A stretch of DNA of 64,000 bases from a virus: positions 1 through 64,000 of the IMG/VR virus record IMGVR_UViG_3300017963_000277, one strand, 5' to 3'. The position numbers and the translations under genes were made by a program. The notes below the pieces were generated by a model. The model was not told the origin of the DNA, did not search any database, and saw nothing but the letters and a program-made list of their open reading frames with translations. Shown here in pieces: positions 16,040 to 25,506 of the stretch (the first letter of the stretch is position 1; each line of letters opens with the position of its first letter).

Positions 16040-18180
16040 TGGGAAAGAAGGAACTGCCGGATAGTCTTAAGCTATACGATTTTCACGGAGTCAACCTAGA
16101 GTATAGAGAAGGGAATCTAAGATGCGGTGGAGAGTGTCCGTGGTGCGGAGATACTGAGAAGTTTCGCGTAAACGTTGAAAAAGGTGTAGGCCAATGCTTT
16201 CGTTGCGGCGGGTTTAACCAAGCTACGTTTATTGAGCGTCTATGGAAGGAGAGTCTAAAGACGACTACCACGGCAGATTATAAACGCCTAGCTACTGAAC
16301 GTGGGCTGGTACGGACTAGTACGCTTAAACGTTGGGGAGTCGTTAAGTCAGCTATCAGTAGTAAGTGGCTGATTCCGGGACATACTTACTCAAAGAAGCA
16401 AGGTAGTTGCGTTTTAGCCAACCTCTACAAGTACGAGTCGAAGTGTTTTAGTAGCCCGCTAGTTTTCGACGACGGTAGCCATCGACTCCGGACGTGTCTG
16501 TTCGGTCGTAAGCTCTATCGAAAGTCTAACCAAGTTGTAGTATTAGTTGAGGGAGCTTGGGACGCTATGGCGTTAGATGAGGTATTCAGATCTCATAGCG
16601 TACCTTATACGGTCGTAGCTACTCCCGGTTGTAAGATATTCAAGGAAGAATGGCTACGCCTATTCAAGGGTAAAGAGGTCTGGGTGTTATTCGATAACGA
16701 CCACCCAACAAAGCATAACCCTGAGCCGGCAGCGTTAGCTGGTATAAAGAAAGTAGCCAACGCTCTCTACGGTACGGCTAGTGACGTTAGGTATTTAGAT
16801 TGGAGTGCTAAAGGCAACCAATGGAACCCTGAGCTTTCTTCTGGCTACGATATTCGAGACTACCTAACTTCGAAGAAGACGACTATCAGAAGGTTGGATA
16901 AGTTCAACGAGCTTTCCGACGACATCCGCTCAGTACCTAACGAGTGGGTAGATCCAAACGATAAGACTTCTAACAAAGAGACCGTCAACCCGTTAAACTG
17001 TAAAAGCTATAGAGCGTTGACGATGTCGTGGAAGAGAGCGTTAAAGTGGACCGATGGTCTAGACTACGCTTTATCGGTTATGCTTGCTAGCGTAGTCTCT
17101 ACGAAGATGCAAGGAGACCAGCTTTGGCTGAAAGTTATCGGTCCTGCTAGCTGCGGTAAGAGTACCCTATGCGAAGCGTTGAGTACTAACCTTACTCACG
17201 TTATCCCTAAGAGTACGATACGCGGGTTCCATAGTGGCTATGGGGACGGAAGCCAAGATAACTCGTTGATAGATCGGTTACGCGGTAAGACGCTAGTAAC
17301 GAAAGACGGCGACACGCTTCTTCAAACTCCTAACCTAGGACAGATCCTAGCAGAGGCTAGAGACATCTACGACGGTACGAGTAGGGCTCATTATCGTAAC
17401 CGCGTTCAAAACGACTACAACGGTATCCGAATGACTTGGATACTCTGCGGTACGAACTCCTTGCGCTCTATCGACTCCAGCGAACTAGGAGAACGCTTTC
17501 TTGACTGCGTTATCATGGATCGTATCGACCAAGATATGGAACGAGAGATAGCAATTAGAAAGGCTATCAAGGCTTGGCAGTCAGTTAACGTAGAAGCGAA
17601 CGGTAAACCCGAAAGCCAACAAGAACCGGAGCTAACGAAAGCGATGGCGATGACCGGAGGTTATATTAACCATCTCAAAGAGACGGCGATAGAAACGTTG
17701 AACGGGATGGGCGATATAACAGAAGAGTTCGCTGAATACATCTATTGGCTAGCTAAGTTAGTAGCGGTTATGCGTGCTAGACCTTCGAAGATGCAGGACG
17801 AAAGCGTTGAGAGAGAAGTATCTACCCGCCTCACCTCTCAACTGATTAGACTCTCTAAGTGTCTAGCCGTAGTTCTCAATCGGGACGTTAACGACGAGCT
17901 AGTTACCGAACGAGTAGCTAGGGTAGCTCTCGATACGAGTAGAGGTCCGACGCTAGAGATATGTAAGCATCTTTACGCTTTCGACGACGGCGTATCTAAC
18001 GAGTCGATCCACGTACTTACCGGACTTAACCGCTCTAAAGTTTCTGGTCTACTCTCGTTCCTTCGTAAGATAGGAGCGGTACGTTGCGTGAAGAAGGATA
18101 ACAAAAAAGTTTGGAAGTTAGATCCGACGACAGTAGAGATGCTAGAAGCAGTCGACAATGACGCCAAGGTACTTTTGTAA
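16039..18180 (+). CDS. Primase-helicase (zinc finger, TOPRIM, P-loop ATPase)
   Basis: The 713-residue protein has an N-terminal zinc finger (CGGECPWC and CFRC, residues 28-57). A TOPRIM region follows with VLVEGAWDAMALDE and VWVLFDNDHP (catalytic Glu and DxD). From about residue 360 there is a helicase-type ATPase with Walker A GPASCGKST and a sensor-like WILCGTNSLRS. It would unwind the fork and prime lagging-strand synthesis for the upstream DNA polymerase. The last 150 residues look like a helical/winged-helix module. TGATG overlap with the MazG-like gene. Confidence 0.85.
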   Translation: MGKKELPDSLKLYDFHGVNLEYREGNLRCGGECPWCGDTEKFRVNVEKGVGQCFRCGGFNQATFIERLWKESLKTTTTADYKRLATERGLVRTSTLKRWGVVKSAISSKWLIPGHTYSKKQGSCVLANLYKYESKCFSSPLVFDDGSHRLRTCLFGRKLYRKSNQVVVLVEGAWDAMALDEVFRSHSVPYTVVATPGCKIFKEEWLRLFKGKEVWVLFDNDHPTKHNPEPAALAGIKKVANALYGTASDVRYLDWSAKGNQWNPELSSGYDIRDYLTSKKTTIRRLDKFNELSDDIRSVPNEWVDPNDKTSNKETVNPLNCKSYRALTMSWKRALKWTDGLDYALSVMLASVVSTKMQGDQLWLKVIGPASCGKSTLCEALSTNLTHVIPKSTIRGFHSGYGDGSQDNSLIDRLRGKTLVTKDGDTLLQTPNLGQILAEARDIYDGTSRAHYRNRVQNDYNGIRMTWILCGTNSLRSIDSSELGERFLDCVIMDRIDQDMEREIAIRKAIKAWQSVNVEANGKPESQQEPELTKAMAMTGGYINHLKETAIETLNGMGDITEEFAEYIYWLAKLVAVMRARPSKMQDESVEREVSTRLTSQLIRLSKCLAVVLNRDVNDELVTERVARVALDTSRGPTLEICKHLYAFDDGVSNESIHVLTGLNRSKVSGLLSFLRKIGAVRCVKKDNKKVWKLDPTTVEMLEAVDNDAKVLL

Positions 18181-18190
18181 GGAGTCTCCA

Positions 18191-18442
18191 GTGATCGATT
18201 CTAAAGTCAGCTGCGATTACTGCGGAGCGTTAATGCGAGAAGGAGCCAACACCTGTTCTAGGTGCGGCTTCTACCAACCTAGCGAACAGTATATTGAAGA
18301 AGCTACGGCTAGGATACGGATGGGTTGGTCTAATCGGGAACACCTCTCCAGAGCAGGTATAACTCAAGAGAAGAGAGTAGAAACGAAAATAGCTACCTTC
18401 GTAACAAACGGTAGAGTTGATAGGAGAGAGTATCGTGACTAA
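18191..18442 (+). CDS. Small zinc-ribbon protein
   Basis: GTG 18191 is chosen because AAGGAGTCTCCA precedes it; the frame is open from ATG 18158 without a ribosome site. The 83-residue protein starts with a zinc ribbon (CDYCGAL and CSRCGFY). A helical segment typical of a short DNA- or protein-binding tail follows. Its end overlaps the sulfotransferase start. Function unknown. Confidence 0.6.
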   Translation: MIDSKVSCDYCGALMREGANTCSRCGFYQPSEQYIEEATARIRMGWSNREHLSRAGITQEKRVETKIATFVTNGRVDRREYRD

Positions 18443-19088
18443 GTTCGTCTACGTAACCGGCCAAGGTCGTAGTGGTTCGCTATTTCTAGCTACGCTTCTA
18501 AACCAAGCGAAGAACGCTACGATATACCATGAGCCTCTTAACGATGCCCTACCCTACTCCGTTTCGACTAAGAGCGAAGCTCAAGCGAAGAACTTTGCTA
18601 GCGTTCGCTCTCGGTGGATAAAGGCTCAAGCTAAGAAGGTGGGTACGCCTATCTTCGGTGAGGTTAACTCGTTCCTTCGTAGGACGGTCCCGCACTTTAA
18701 GGGCTTACTGGGACCGCTACTAACGTTCCATCTCGTTAGGGACGGTAGAGACGTGGTACGCTCGATGGTTAGTCGTAACGTACTAGGCGGAGACTTTACC
18801 GCCGTATGTCGCTACTGGGGGACTGAGGTAGAGTATGTTAGCCGTTACGTAAAGACGGCGATACGCTTGGAGGATCTACTCTCGGGCTATCCTTCCTTCA
18901 GGAAACATATCCTGGAGCCTACCGGGATAAAGTTAGACGAGTACACCTGGACCTCGATGAAGAAGGAGAAGCTCAATAAGTGCTACGAATATACGATACC
19001 TTCGTGGGACGATTGGGATGCTAAGCAGCGAACTACATTTAAGTTGTACTGCGGTAAGATGATGTTGAAGTTCGGTTACTGGAAATAA
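18435..19088 (+). CDS. PAPS-dependent sulfotransferase
   Basis: The 217-residue protein starts at GTG 18435, with AGGAGAG 6-12 bases upstream. The 5'-phosphosulfate loop is VTGQGRSGSLFLATLL at residues 6-21 and the 3'-phosphate site is HLVRDGRDVVRSMVSR, both diagnostic of the sulfotransferase fold. It transfers sulfate from PAPS to an acceptor hydroxyl or amine. Placement between the primase gene and small accessory genes does not name the acceptor; the modified base, a cell-surface glycan or a small molecule are all possible. Confidence 0.8.
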   Translation: MTKFVYVTGQGRSGSLFLATLLNQAKNATIYHEPLNDALPYSVSTKSEAQAKNFASVRSRWIKAQAKKVGTPIFGEVNSFLRRTVPHFKGLLGPLLTFHLVRDGRDVVRSMVSRNVLGGDFTAVCRYWGTEVEYVSRYVKTAIRLEDLLSGYPSFRKHILEPTGIKLDEYTWTSMKKEKLNKCYEYTIPSWDDWDAKQRTTFKLYCGKMMLKFGYWK

Positions 19089-19104
19089 TCCGAAGGAGAA
19101 AGCT

Positions 19105-19488
19105 GTGGAAAGAATCACTAGTCATAAAGTAAATGGTCTGAACAAGACTCTAGAGATTTCAGTGTTAGATGAGCCTGGGAAAGGTAACGCTTGTCATGCT
19201 TATACCATTTACTGTCCGAATGACGAGTTCAACGAAGAACTAAATGGTTCGGTCATATGTAATATTGGATTTCAGAAAGGTCCGATTCAAGAGGTTGGGG
19301 TAAACGGTATTAGTAACGAAGCGTTACTCGCAGTTGTAGAGCATCGTCTCCAAGGTTTTCAATCAGGAGAATACGCTTGTAGGGAAAACGCTTTGGCTCT
19401 AACTAAGTTACAAGAGGCGATGATGTGGCTTCATAAGCGTACACGTGATCGCGTTGCTAGAGGCGTAGAGGGTACTTACGAAAAGTAG
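19105..19488 (+). CDS. Conserved phage accessory protein, possible anti-defence association
   Basis: The 127-residue protein shows a run of motifs I have seen in many phages: IGFQKGPIQEVGVNGI, LLAVVEHRLQGFQ, YACRENALALTKLQEA and RVARGVEGTY. Members are often labelled ABC transporter ATPase without reason (no Walker motif). In other phages they lie next to, or fused to, the Acb2/Tad1 hairpin domain that sequesters cyclic nucleotide signals. That link is from memory and the activity of this family is not established to my knowledge. GAAGGAGAAAGCT precedes the GTG start. Confidence 0.6.
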   Translation: MERITSHKVNGLNKTLEISVLDEPGKGNACHAYTIYCPNDEFNEELNGSVICNIGFQKGPIQEVGVNGISNEALLAVVEHRLQGFQSGEYACRENALALTKLQEAMMWLHKRTRDRVARGVEGTYEK

Positions 19489-19508
19489 ATAGTCCGAAGG
19501 AGAGCGGC

Positions 19509-19766
19509 ATGAATCAACACGAGAAGTTTAAGAACGCGGTGGCTAATTTCGAGCAGGCTGAAGTGTCGGCTAGAGAAGCGGAGATGGCGGCGAAGTTGGC
19601 CGGAGAAACAAGAGACTCTATGAGGACTAAGTTGACTAAGACAGTCCACGCGGTATTCGGAGATAGACCGGTCATCTATAAGGGTAAGCGGTATTCTGTG
19701 GTTGTACTAACCGACGGACCTGTCCTGAACATTACCAACGCCCAAGAAGCTATCGTGGAGGACTAA
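19509..19766 (+). CDS. Hypothetical coiled-coil protein
   Basis: The 85-residue protein begins with an Ala/Glu-rich helix (FEQAEVSAREAEMAAKLAGE) likely to form a coiled coil. A short beta-like domain follows (VIYKGKRYSVVVLTDGPVL). GAAGGAGAGCGGC precedes the ATG. Its stop overlaps the next ATG. No family recognised. Confidence 0.6.
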   Translation: MNQHEKFKNAVANFEQAEVSAREAEMAAKLAGETRDSMRTKLTKTVHAVFGDRPVIYKGKRYSVVVLTDGPVLNITNAQEAIVED

Positions 19767-20176
19767 TGATGTCGGATCTTATAGAACGCATTGATCAAGC
19801 GTTGGCTTTACTCAGCCCTACTAATCGAATGGTGGGTATCGAGTGCGAGTGCGATATAACCGTAGGTCATATCTGCGAAGAATGCTTCCTACACTCGACG
19901 TTAAGTGAAGCACGTCGAGAGCTGCTCAGGCCTAGGGGAATGTTACTTCAGGTGAAGATAAGAGAGGTACTAGTCGAACCAAGAGCGACAGCTGACTATC
20001 AGCCGTTTCTTGAAGAGTTGGTAGCGTTCTCTCTTCACTACGGTTGTCGAGTACGAAGTAGTTGGGACGGTAAACCGATAGTGATTGACCCAGAGGTAAC
20101 GCGGGATATACTCAAGGTTTGTAAGGAGTCTCCAGCTAACTTGGATCCTAACTTCTACAGTTTCGACGCTGGATAG
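19766..20176 (+). CDS. Hypothetical 136-residue protein
   Basis: Start at ATG 19766 (TAATG overlap); a second ATG follows at once. A Cys cluster (IECECDITVGHICEECF) at residues 27-43 could bind metal. The rest is alpha/beta without a known motif. It is the last gene before the packaging block, separated from terS by 35 bases that contain a strong AAGGAGG. Confidence 0.6.
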   Translation: MMSDLIERIDQALALLSPTNRMVGIECECDITVGHICEECFLHSTLSEARRELLRPRGMLLQVKIREVLVEPRATADYQPFLEELVAFSLHYGCRVRSSWDGKPIVIDPEVTRDILKVCKESPANLDPNFYSFDAG

Positions 20177-20211
20177 TCCTATAGTATATAGAGTAAGGAG
20201 GATAGTGAAAG

Positions 20212-20829
20212 ATGGGGAGTAGTATTGAACCGAAGCTGAGAGGAGCCAATTTAGCTAGGCTAAAGGGTATGCAAAGAGTCTTCGTTGAGGAGCTACTTGC
20301 TGACGAGTCGTTTAATGCTACTTCAGCTGCGAGGAAAGCTGGGTATAAGAATCCATCGGTAGCAGGTGCTAGGAACTTGAAAAACGCTGTCGTTAGAGCG
20401 GCAATCGGTAAAGCTCTTCAAGAGCGTATCGAGCGGTGTAAGTTGACGTCAGACGAAGTTCTTAAGCACCTAGCTGCCGCTTTGTTTTTAGATCCTATCG
20501 ACTTGATGGAAGTAGGCAACGACGGTTCTCAAGTAGTTAAGAATCTAGAGGATATACCGCCGCACGTTAGACGTTGTATAACGAAGATCAAGCAACGTAC
20601 TCGATACGTAGACGGCGAACCGGACGTAACTACTGAAGTAGAAGTTATGAGTAAGGACTCCGCGTTGACTAACGCTCTTAAGCATCTAGGGCTAGTCTCT
20701 CCAGAGGGTAATACGAACAATCTAGTCATAGCTCCTAACTTTCTAGGAGAACTCCTAGAGAAAGTAGAAGCAGAGCGCAAGGTTATCGATGGGGACTATA
20801 TTGAAGCGAAAGCGAAAGAGCGAAAATGA
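20212..20829 (+). CDS. terS: Terminase small subunit
   Basis: The 205-residue protein has an N-terminal helix-turn-helix (FVEELLADESFNATSAARKA, GYKNPSVAGARNL) typical of terminase_2-type small subunits. A helical oligomerisation region follows, then a charged C-terminus that would contact the large subunit. It recognises the packaging site on concatemeric DNA. It lies directly before terL, overlapping it by 4 bases, which supports the call. Confidence 0.85.
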   Translation: MGSSIEPKLRGANLARLKGMQRVFVEELLADESFNATSAARKAGYKNPSVAGARNLKNAVVRAAIGKALQERIERCKLTSDEVLKHLAAALFLDPIDLMEVGNDGSQVVKNLEDIPPHVRRCITKIKQRTRYVDGEPDVTTEVEVMSKDSALTNALKHLGLVSPEGNTNNLVIAPNFLGELLEKVEAERKVIDGDYIEAKAKERK

Positions 20830-22415
20830 TAAGACGAAGTGAGACGGAACTCCTTACTGACCCTCTAGCGTTTCAGACGGCGTTGTGGCCTAACGTTAGA
20901 TTCTACGATAAACAGCAGGACGTTATCCAAAGCGTAGTCGACGACGATATGACGGTTGTTCCCGCAGGGAATATGCTAGGAAAGGATTTCGTAGCAGCGT
21001 TTATAGCTGTATGGTACTTCCTTAGTCGTAAGCCTTGCCGTATCGTTACTACGTCGGCTAAAGACGACCACCTTAGAGTTCTCTGGGGCGAAATAAACAA
21101 CTATATCCAGACGTCTAGTTTTCCGCTTACCGTCGATAAAGGCGGACCTCTAATAGTTAACCATCGAGAGATAAAGCGTAGGCTACCGGACGGTAGTATC
21201 TGTCCCGTATCCTATATTCGCGGTATGGTAGCTAGTGCCGATTCTATAGCGTCGATGCAGGGCCATCACGTAGCGAACGTAGGAGACGGCATACCGCGTA
21301 CTCTCTTTATCGCTGACGAAGCTAGTAGCGTTCCGGACGATTATTGGAAGATGGCTCGTACTTGGGCTAAGCGTGCTTTGATAATCGGTAACCCGTGGGA
21401 CTGTGCTAACTTCTTCTTCAAGAGCGTTAAAGGTGACCCGTCTATCAATGATCCTGGAGGGAATCTATTTAGCGAAGACGGCAGGCGTTGCTATCGTAGA
21501 GTCATTCGTATTAGGGCCGAAGATTCTCCAAACGTTCGCTTGGGTCTTAGTGAAAAGGCTAAAGGTAGAAAGCCAAGCTATCGCCAAATCATACCGGGAG
21601 TCAAAGACTTAGAGGAGTACGAGAAGAACCGACTAACGTGGGACCCTATTCAGCAGTGCGTATCTCTCGATGGAGATTTCTACGAAGGGTCAGAGGTTAG
21701 GCTCTATCCTCCGGATTGGTTACGTAAGGCTCAGAAGGTTGGTAACGCTCTAGACGTTCGCCGTAGACCAAAGAATAGGTGGATGGGTATCGACGTAGGA
21801 GAAGGTGGAGACGATACCGTATGGACGGTTATCGACGAGCAGGGTATTCTCTTCCAGGAAGCTATCAAAACTCCGGATACGTCAGTTATACCTACCCAAA
21901 CGATAGACCTTATAAAGCAGTATCAGATAGATCCTAAGAACGTCCTATTTGATAGAGGTGGAGGAGGGTACGAGCATACAAACTACTTACGTAAGATCGG
22001 TTATCAAGTTCGCTCTATGGGCTTCGGAGAAGCTGCTACTGACCCGTTTATCTCTAGGCGGATGAAATCGACTCAGGAGCGTACGGAGCAAGTCGAAGTT
22101 AAGTACGTCTACCGCAATCGTAGAGCGGAGATGTACGGTATGCTCCGAGAGCTTATCAATCCGATGCTAAGAGAGAAACCGTTTGGTATTCCTTCCCAGT
22201 ATACCGAACTACTAAACCAACTACGTCCGTTACCTCTACAATTCGATCAGGAAGGGCGGATGTATTTACCACCAAAGGATAGACGCTCAAAAGACTCTAA
22301 AGAGCAAACGCTGAAAGAGATGCTAGGTTGTTCTCCCGATGAGGCGGATAGCCTAGTATTAGCTACGTTCGCTATGGAACGCGTCAAGCGCAAGCTCGTA
22401 CTCAAGTCATACTAA
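20826..22415 (+). CDS. terL: Terminase large subunit
   Basis: The 529-residue packaging motor has a deviant Walker A VVPAGNMLGKDF (Lys53) and Walker B TLFIADEAS (Asp164, Glu165), followed by a coupling motif. The RNase H-like nuclease begins with WMGIDVGEGGDDT (Asp323) and carries further acidic residues (LFDRGGGG, DEADSLVLA). It hydrolyses ATP to drive DNA into the prohead and cuts the concatemer. Length and motif order are normal. ATGA overlap with terS. Confidence 0.95.
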   Translation: MIRRSETELLTDPLAFQTALWPNVRFYDKQQDVIQSVVDDDMTVVPAGNMLGKDFVAAFIAVWYFLSRKPCRIVTTSAKDDHLRVLWGEINNYIQTSSFPLTVDKGGPLIVNHREIKRRLPDGSICPVSYIRGMVASADSIASMQGHHVANVGDGIPRTLFIADEASSVPDDYWKMARTWAKRALIIGNPWDCANFFFKSVKGDPSINDPGGNLFSEDGRRCYRRVIRIRAEDSPNVRLGLSEKAKGRKPSYRQIIPGVKDLEEYEKNRLTWDPIQQCVSLDGDFYEGSEVRLYPPDWLRKAQKVGNALDVRRRPKNRWMGIDVGEGGDDTVWTVIDEQGILFQEAIKTPDTSVIPTQTIDLIKQYQIDPKNVLFDRGGGGYEHTNYLRKIGYQVRSMGFGEAATDPFISRRMKSTQERTEQVEVKYVYRNRRAEMYGMLRELINPMLREKPFGIPSQYTELLNQLRPLPLQFDQEGRMYLPPKDRRSKDSKEQTLKEMLGCSPDEADSLVLATFAMERVKRKLVLKSY

Positions 22416-22425
22416 GGAGATCGTT

Positions 22426-24054
22426 ATGGCTACTCGAATAACAAAGAACCAGTTAGCGAAGAAAGATCAAGAACTGAAAGAACGTCGGCTAGTCGTCGAT
22501 GAGCTTATAGCCAATGCTATGACTCAACGTTCGAACTATATGAATCGTCTCTTAGACGCTAGGCGGGACATCGACGCTGAATGCGGATATACCCGCGTGT
22601 CCGATCTAACGCTAGAGCACTACCAGACGATGTATGACGCCGAAGGAATAGCCCAACGAGTCGTCGAAGTACTTCCTGAAGAAACGTGGAAGGTGCAACC
22701 TAGTATCTACGAAGATGAAGACCCAGATTCATCTACGTCGTTTGAAGAGTCCTGGACAGAATTCTGTAGAGGTTTACTAGGCGAAGAATCTTGGTATGGA
22801 GACGAAGCTGGTAATCCCGTATGGGAGTACCTAGGGAGAGTCGACAAACTAAGCGGTATCGGCTACTACGGCGTACTCCTCTTAGGACTAGACGACGGTA
22901 AACCCCTCAACGAACCGGTAGAAGGTAACGCCCACAAGGTAACGTTCCTACGTTGCTTTAGTAACCATCTAGCGTCTATCGCTGCGTTCGAAACGGATCC
23001 AAGCCTACCTCGATACGGTAAACCGACGTCCTACAATCTAAAGTTCTCCGATCCTTCGAAGGTTTCCGACGTCGTAGCATTCGAACCTTCGGAGACCGTT
23101 AACGTTCATTGGACTAGAGTACTCCACGTAGCAGATACTCTAGAGAGTAGCGAAGTCTTTGCCGTACCTAGAATGCGTCCGGTATTCAATCGTCTCCAAG
23201 ACCTCCAAAAGCTCTACGCTGGATCAGCGGAGATGTATTGGCTAGGAGCGTTGCCGGGTTTAGCGTTCGAGACGCATCCTCAGCTAGGTGCCGATTGGTC
23301 CGACGATTCTCTAGAGGGCGTACGAGAAGCGGTCATGGCTTATAAGGATGGTCTTCAACGTCACCTAGCCGTAGCCGGTACTCAAGTTAAGACGTTAGCT
23401 CCGCAGGTGGTAGATCCTTCAGCCCAGATCGACAAGATACTAGAGGCTATCTGTATCAAGTTAGGTATCCCTAAGAGAGTCTTTATGGGTAGCGAACGCG
23501 GAGAACTCTCTAGCGGTCAAGACAAAGACACGTGGAACGAGCGTTTAGTTGGTAGACAGAAGAACTACGTAACTCCACGTATCATCGTACCCTTTATTGA
23601 TCGACTAATCATGCTAGGCGTTCTTCAAGAACCTAAAGAGGAATACCACATCGAATGGCCTGATCTCGACGAACTACGCCCGAAGGATCAAGTTGAAATC
23701 GCTGCTCGTAAGACCGAAGCTATCGTCAAGTACGTCGGAGGCAACGGAGATAACCTCATAGAACCTGAGATGTTTCTGACTAAGATCCTAGGTATCGAAG
23801 AAGACGAAGCCAAAGAGATTATCGACGCTACGGCAGAGTACGTTGAAGAGCAAGAACCAACTACGGCGGAGCTACTCGAACAGCAGCAATTAGAGCAAAG
23901 CCAAGCTACCTTCGAAAGAGAGCAAGGAGAGTCTAATGGCGACAATAACCCGTTCGGAAAGAAAGCCAAAGAAACCCCGAAGGGTAAACCCGCTGAAGGT
24001 GGATCCGACAAGAACGGTGATGCTCCGAAAGCGTTTCGTAAGGGAAATGAATAA
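22426..24054 (+). CDS. Portal protein
   Basis: The 542-residue protein follows terL by 10 bases, with AAGGAGATCGTT before the ATG. It resembles the DUF1073-type portal family: an N-terminal helical region, an EGIAQRVVEVLPEETWK segment, a central clip/wing domain and the GSERGELSSGQDKDTWNERL stretch. The C-terminal 60 residues are Glu/Gln-rich and disordered. It forms the ring at the capsid vertex through which DNA passes. The final 119 bases are shared with the MuF gene in another frame. Confidence 0.88.
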   Translation: MATRITKNQLAKKDQELKERRLVVDELIANAMTQRSNYMNRLLDARRDIDAECGYTRVSDLTLEHYQTMYDAEGIAQRVVEVLPEETWKVQPSIYEDEDPDSSTSFEESWTEFCRGLLGEESWYGDEAGNPVWEYLGRVDKLSGIGYYGVLLLGLDDGKPLNEPVEGNAHKVTFLRCFSNHLASIAAFETDPSLPRYGKPTSYNLKFSDPSKVSDVVAFEPSETVNVHWTRVLHVADTLESSEVFAVPRMRPVFNRLQDLQKLYAGSAEMYWLGALPGLAFETHPQLGADWSDDSLEGVREAVMAYKDGLQRHLAVAGTQVKTLAPQVVDPSAQIDKILEAICIKLGIPKRVFMGSERGELSSGQDKDTWNERLVGRQKNYVTPRIIVPFIDRLIMLGVLQEPKEEYHIEWPDLDELRPKDQVEIAARKTEAIVKYVGGNGDNLIEPEMFLTKILGIEEDEAKEIIDATAEYVEEQEPTTAELLEQQQLEQSQATFEREQGESNGDNNPFGKKAKETPKGKPAEGGSDKNGDAPKAFRKGNE

Positions 24055-25321
24055 GAGGTTTCGTCTACTCAAAGGACAGATCCTCAAACTTATTATCGAC
24101 GAAGATGCTCTAGGCTTACGCTCTAGGCGTACGCCCGTAACTAACCGCTGGCAATTTCGCAGCGATAGCGAAGGTGTAGAAGCGTTCCACGACTGGGTTC
24201 TTCAACAGTCTAACGAAGGAGTCATTGGTAGTAACGTATCCGGCGATAACTGGATGACTAACTACATCGAAGAAGCTCACGAGAAAGGAAAGGCCAGAGC
24301 TTTCGATGACTATCGTAAAGGTTACGCCCAGGATGCTTCTACGGCTGACTTCTACCTAGGTTCCAAACAGGAGTTTCTACGTAGTGCGTTTGACCGAGCA
24401 GTCTCCGCCGACAAGGTAAGACTCTTAGCCTCCAGAGCCTATACGGACTTAGTAAACGTAACGGCTACTATGGCTACTCAGATGCGACGTACGCTTACAG
24501 ACGGTATCATACGCGGAGACTCACCCCGTAAGGTAGCTAGAGAGCTTAACCGTACCGTAGACAAGATAGGAGCGACACGAGCTAGGACGATAGCTAGGAC
24601 GGAGACTATACGAGCGCACGCCGAAGGCCAACTAGATGCCCTAGAGAAGCTGGGCGTAGAGGAGCTAGGCGTACTAGTCGAATGGTCTTCTACTGGAGAC
24701 GATAGAGTTTGTCAACTCTGCCTACCTCTAGACGGCGTAACGCTAAAGCTCAAAGAAGCTCGTGGTATGTTACCGCGTCATCCTAACTGCCGCTGCGCTT
24801 GGATACCGGCTAACGTCGGAGAGAAGAAGAAACTATCCCAACGTAAGTCTAAGGCACGTATTGAACGAGCCAAGGATAAGTCGTTGACCGCCGAAGCTCC
24901 TAAATACGATCCAAAGGATCCACGTACGATAAAGCAGGGTAAGCGAAAACTTACCAAGAAAGAACGTTTAGCCATCGGTAGGAAGAAGTCTAGTTGGTAC
25001 GGTGCCGATCTTAGCGTTTCCAAAGTACGTCCTAAAGCTCTAGTAGGAGAAAGCCTAAAGAGCCAAGCTAAACGTCATGCTAGTTTAGCTATCAAGGCCG
25101 GTAATCTTGGACCTACCCTAGCTACGGAAATAGCCAAGGAAGCAGGCGTGTCTCCTACCGTAGCCAAGATGGCTCTAACCGCTGCGACTATCGGAGACTT
25201 TACCGTTCCAGGGTTACCGGTAGGCTCTGTAGCTGTATCTCTTCTAGCCTCTGCTAAGAGCCCAGCTGCTATGTCGAGGGTAGCCCGTAAGATCGTACAC
25301 GAACTAATGAGGCTTTACTAA
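23936..25321 (+). CDS. MuF-type head morphogenesis protein
   Basis: The 461-residue protein has a classic MuF domain at about 200-290: RARTIARTETIRAHAEGQL, then VEWSSTGDDRVCQLC, and LPRHPNCRCAW. It is a minor head protein bound near the portal and often ejected or used in assembly. The C-terminal 150 residues are basic (KQGKRKLTKKERLAIGRKK) and end in a hydrophobic Ala/Val-rich helix, beyond the usual domain. CAAGGAGAGTCTA before ATG 23936 fixes the start inside the portal gene. Confidence 0.85.
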   Translation: MATITRSERKPKKPRRVNPLKVDPTRTVMLRKRFVREMNKRFRLLKGQILKLIIDEDALGLRSRRTPVTNRWQFRSDSEGVEAFHDWVLQQSNEGVIGSNVSGDNWMTNYIEEAHEKGKARAFDDYRKGYAQDASTADFYLGSKQEFLRSAFDRAVSADKVRLLASRAYTDLVNVTATMATQMRRTLTDGIIRGDSPRKVARELNRTVDKIGATRARTIARTETIRAHAEGQLDALEKLGVEELGVLVEWSSTGDDRVCQLCLPLDGVTLKLKEARGMLPRHPNCRCAWIPANVGEKKKLSQRKSKARIERAKDKSLTAEAPKYDPKDPRTIKQGKRKLTKKERLAIGRKKSSWYGADLSVSKVRPKALVGESLKSQAKRHASLAIKAGNLGPTLATEIAKEAGVSPTVAKMALTAATIGDFTVPGLPVGSVAVSLLASAKSPAAMSRVARKIVHELMRLY

Positions 25322-25506
25322 TGCCTTCTACACTAGAAACAAAACGAGTAGCTTTACAAACTGCGTTAAGAGCTAAAGCTTGGGTCGGAGATGAAGAACG
25401 TTGGTTCTTCGGCTACTTCGCAGCTAGAGACGAACAAGCTACTCACGACGAAGCGATGGATATAGCAGACCGTTATATGGAGAAACTTAAGCAGGAGGAA
25501 AAATGA
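25321..25506 (+). CDS. Hypothetical 61-residue protein
   Basis: A small helical, acidic protein (AKAWVGDEERWFFGYFAARD, DEAMDIADRYMEKL) in the head block. TAATG overlap with the MuF stop and a 4-base overlap with the next gene show translational coupling. No family recognised. Confidence 0.6.
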   Translation: MPSTLETKRVALQTALRAKAWVGDEERWFFGYFAARDEQATHDEAMDIADRYMEKLKQEEK

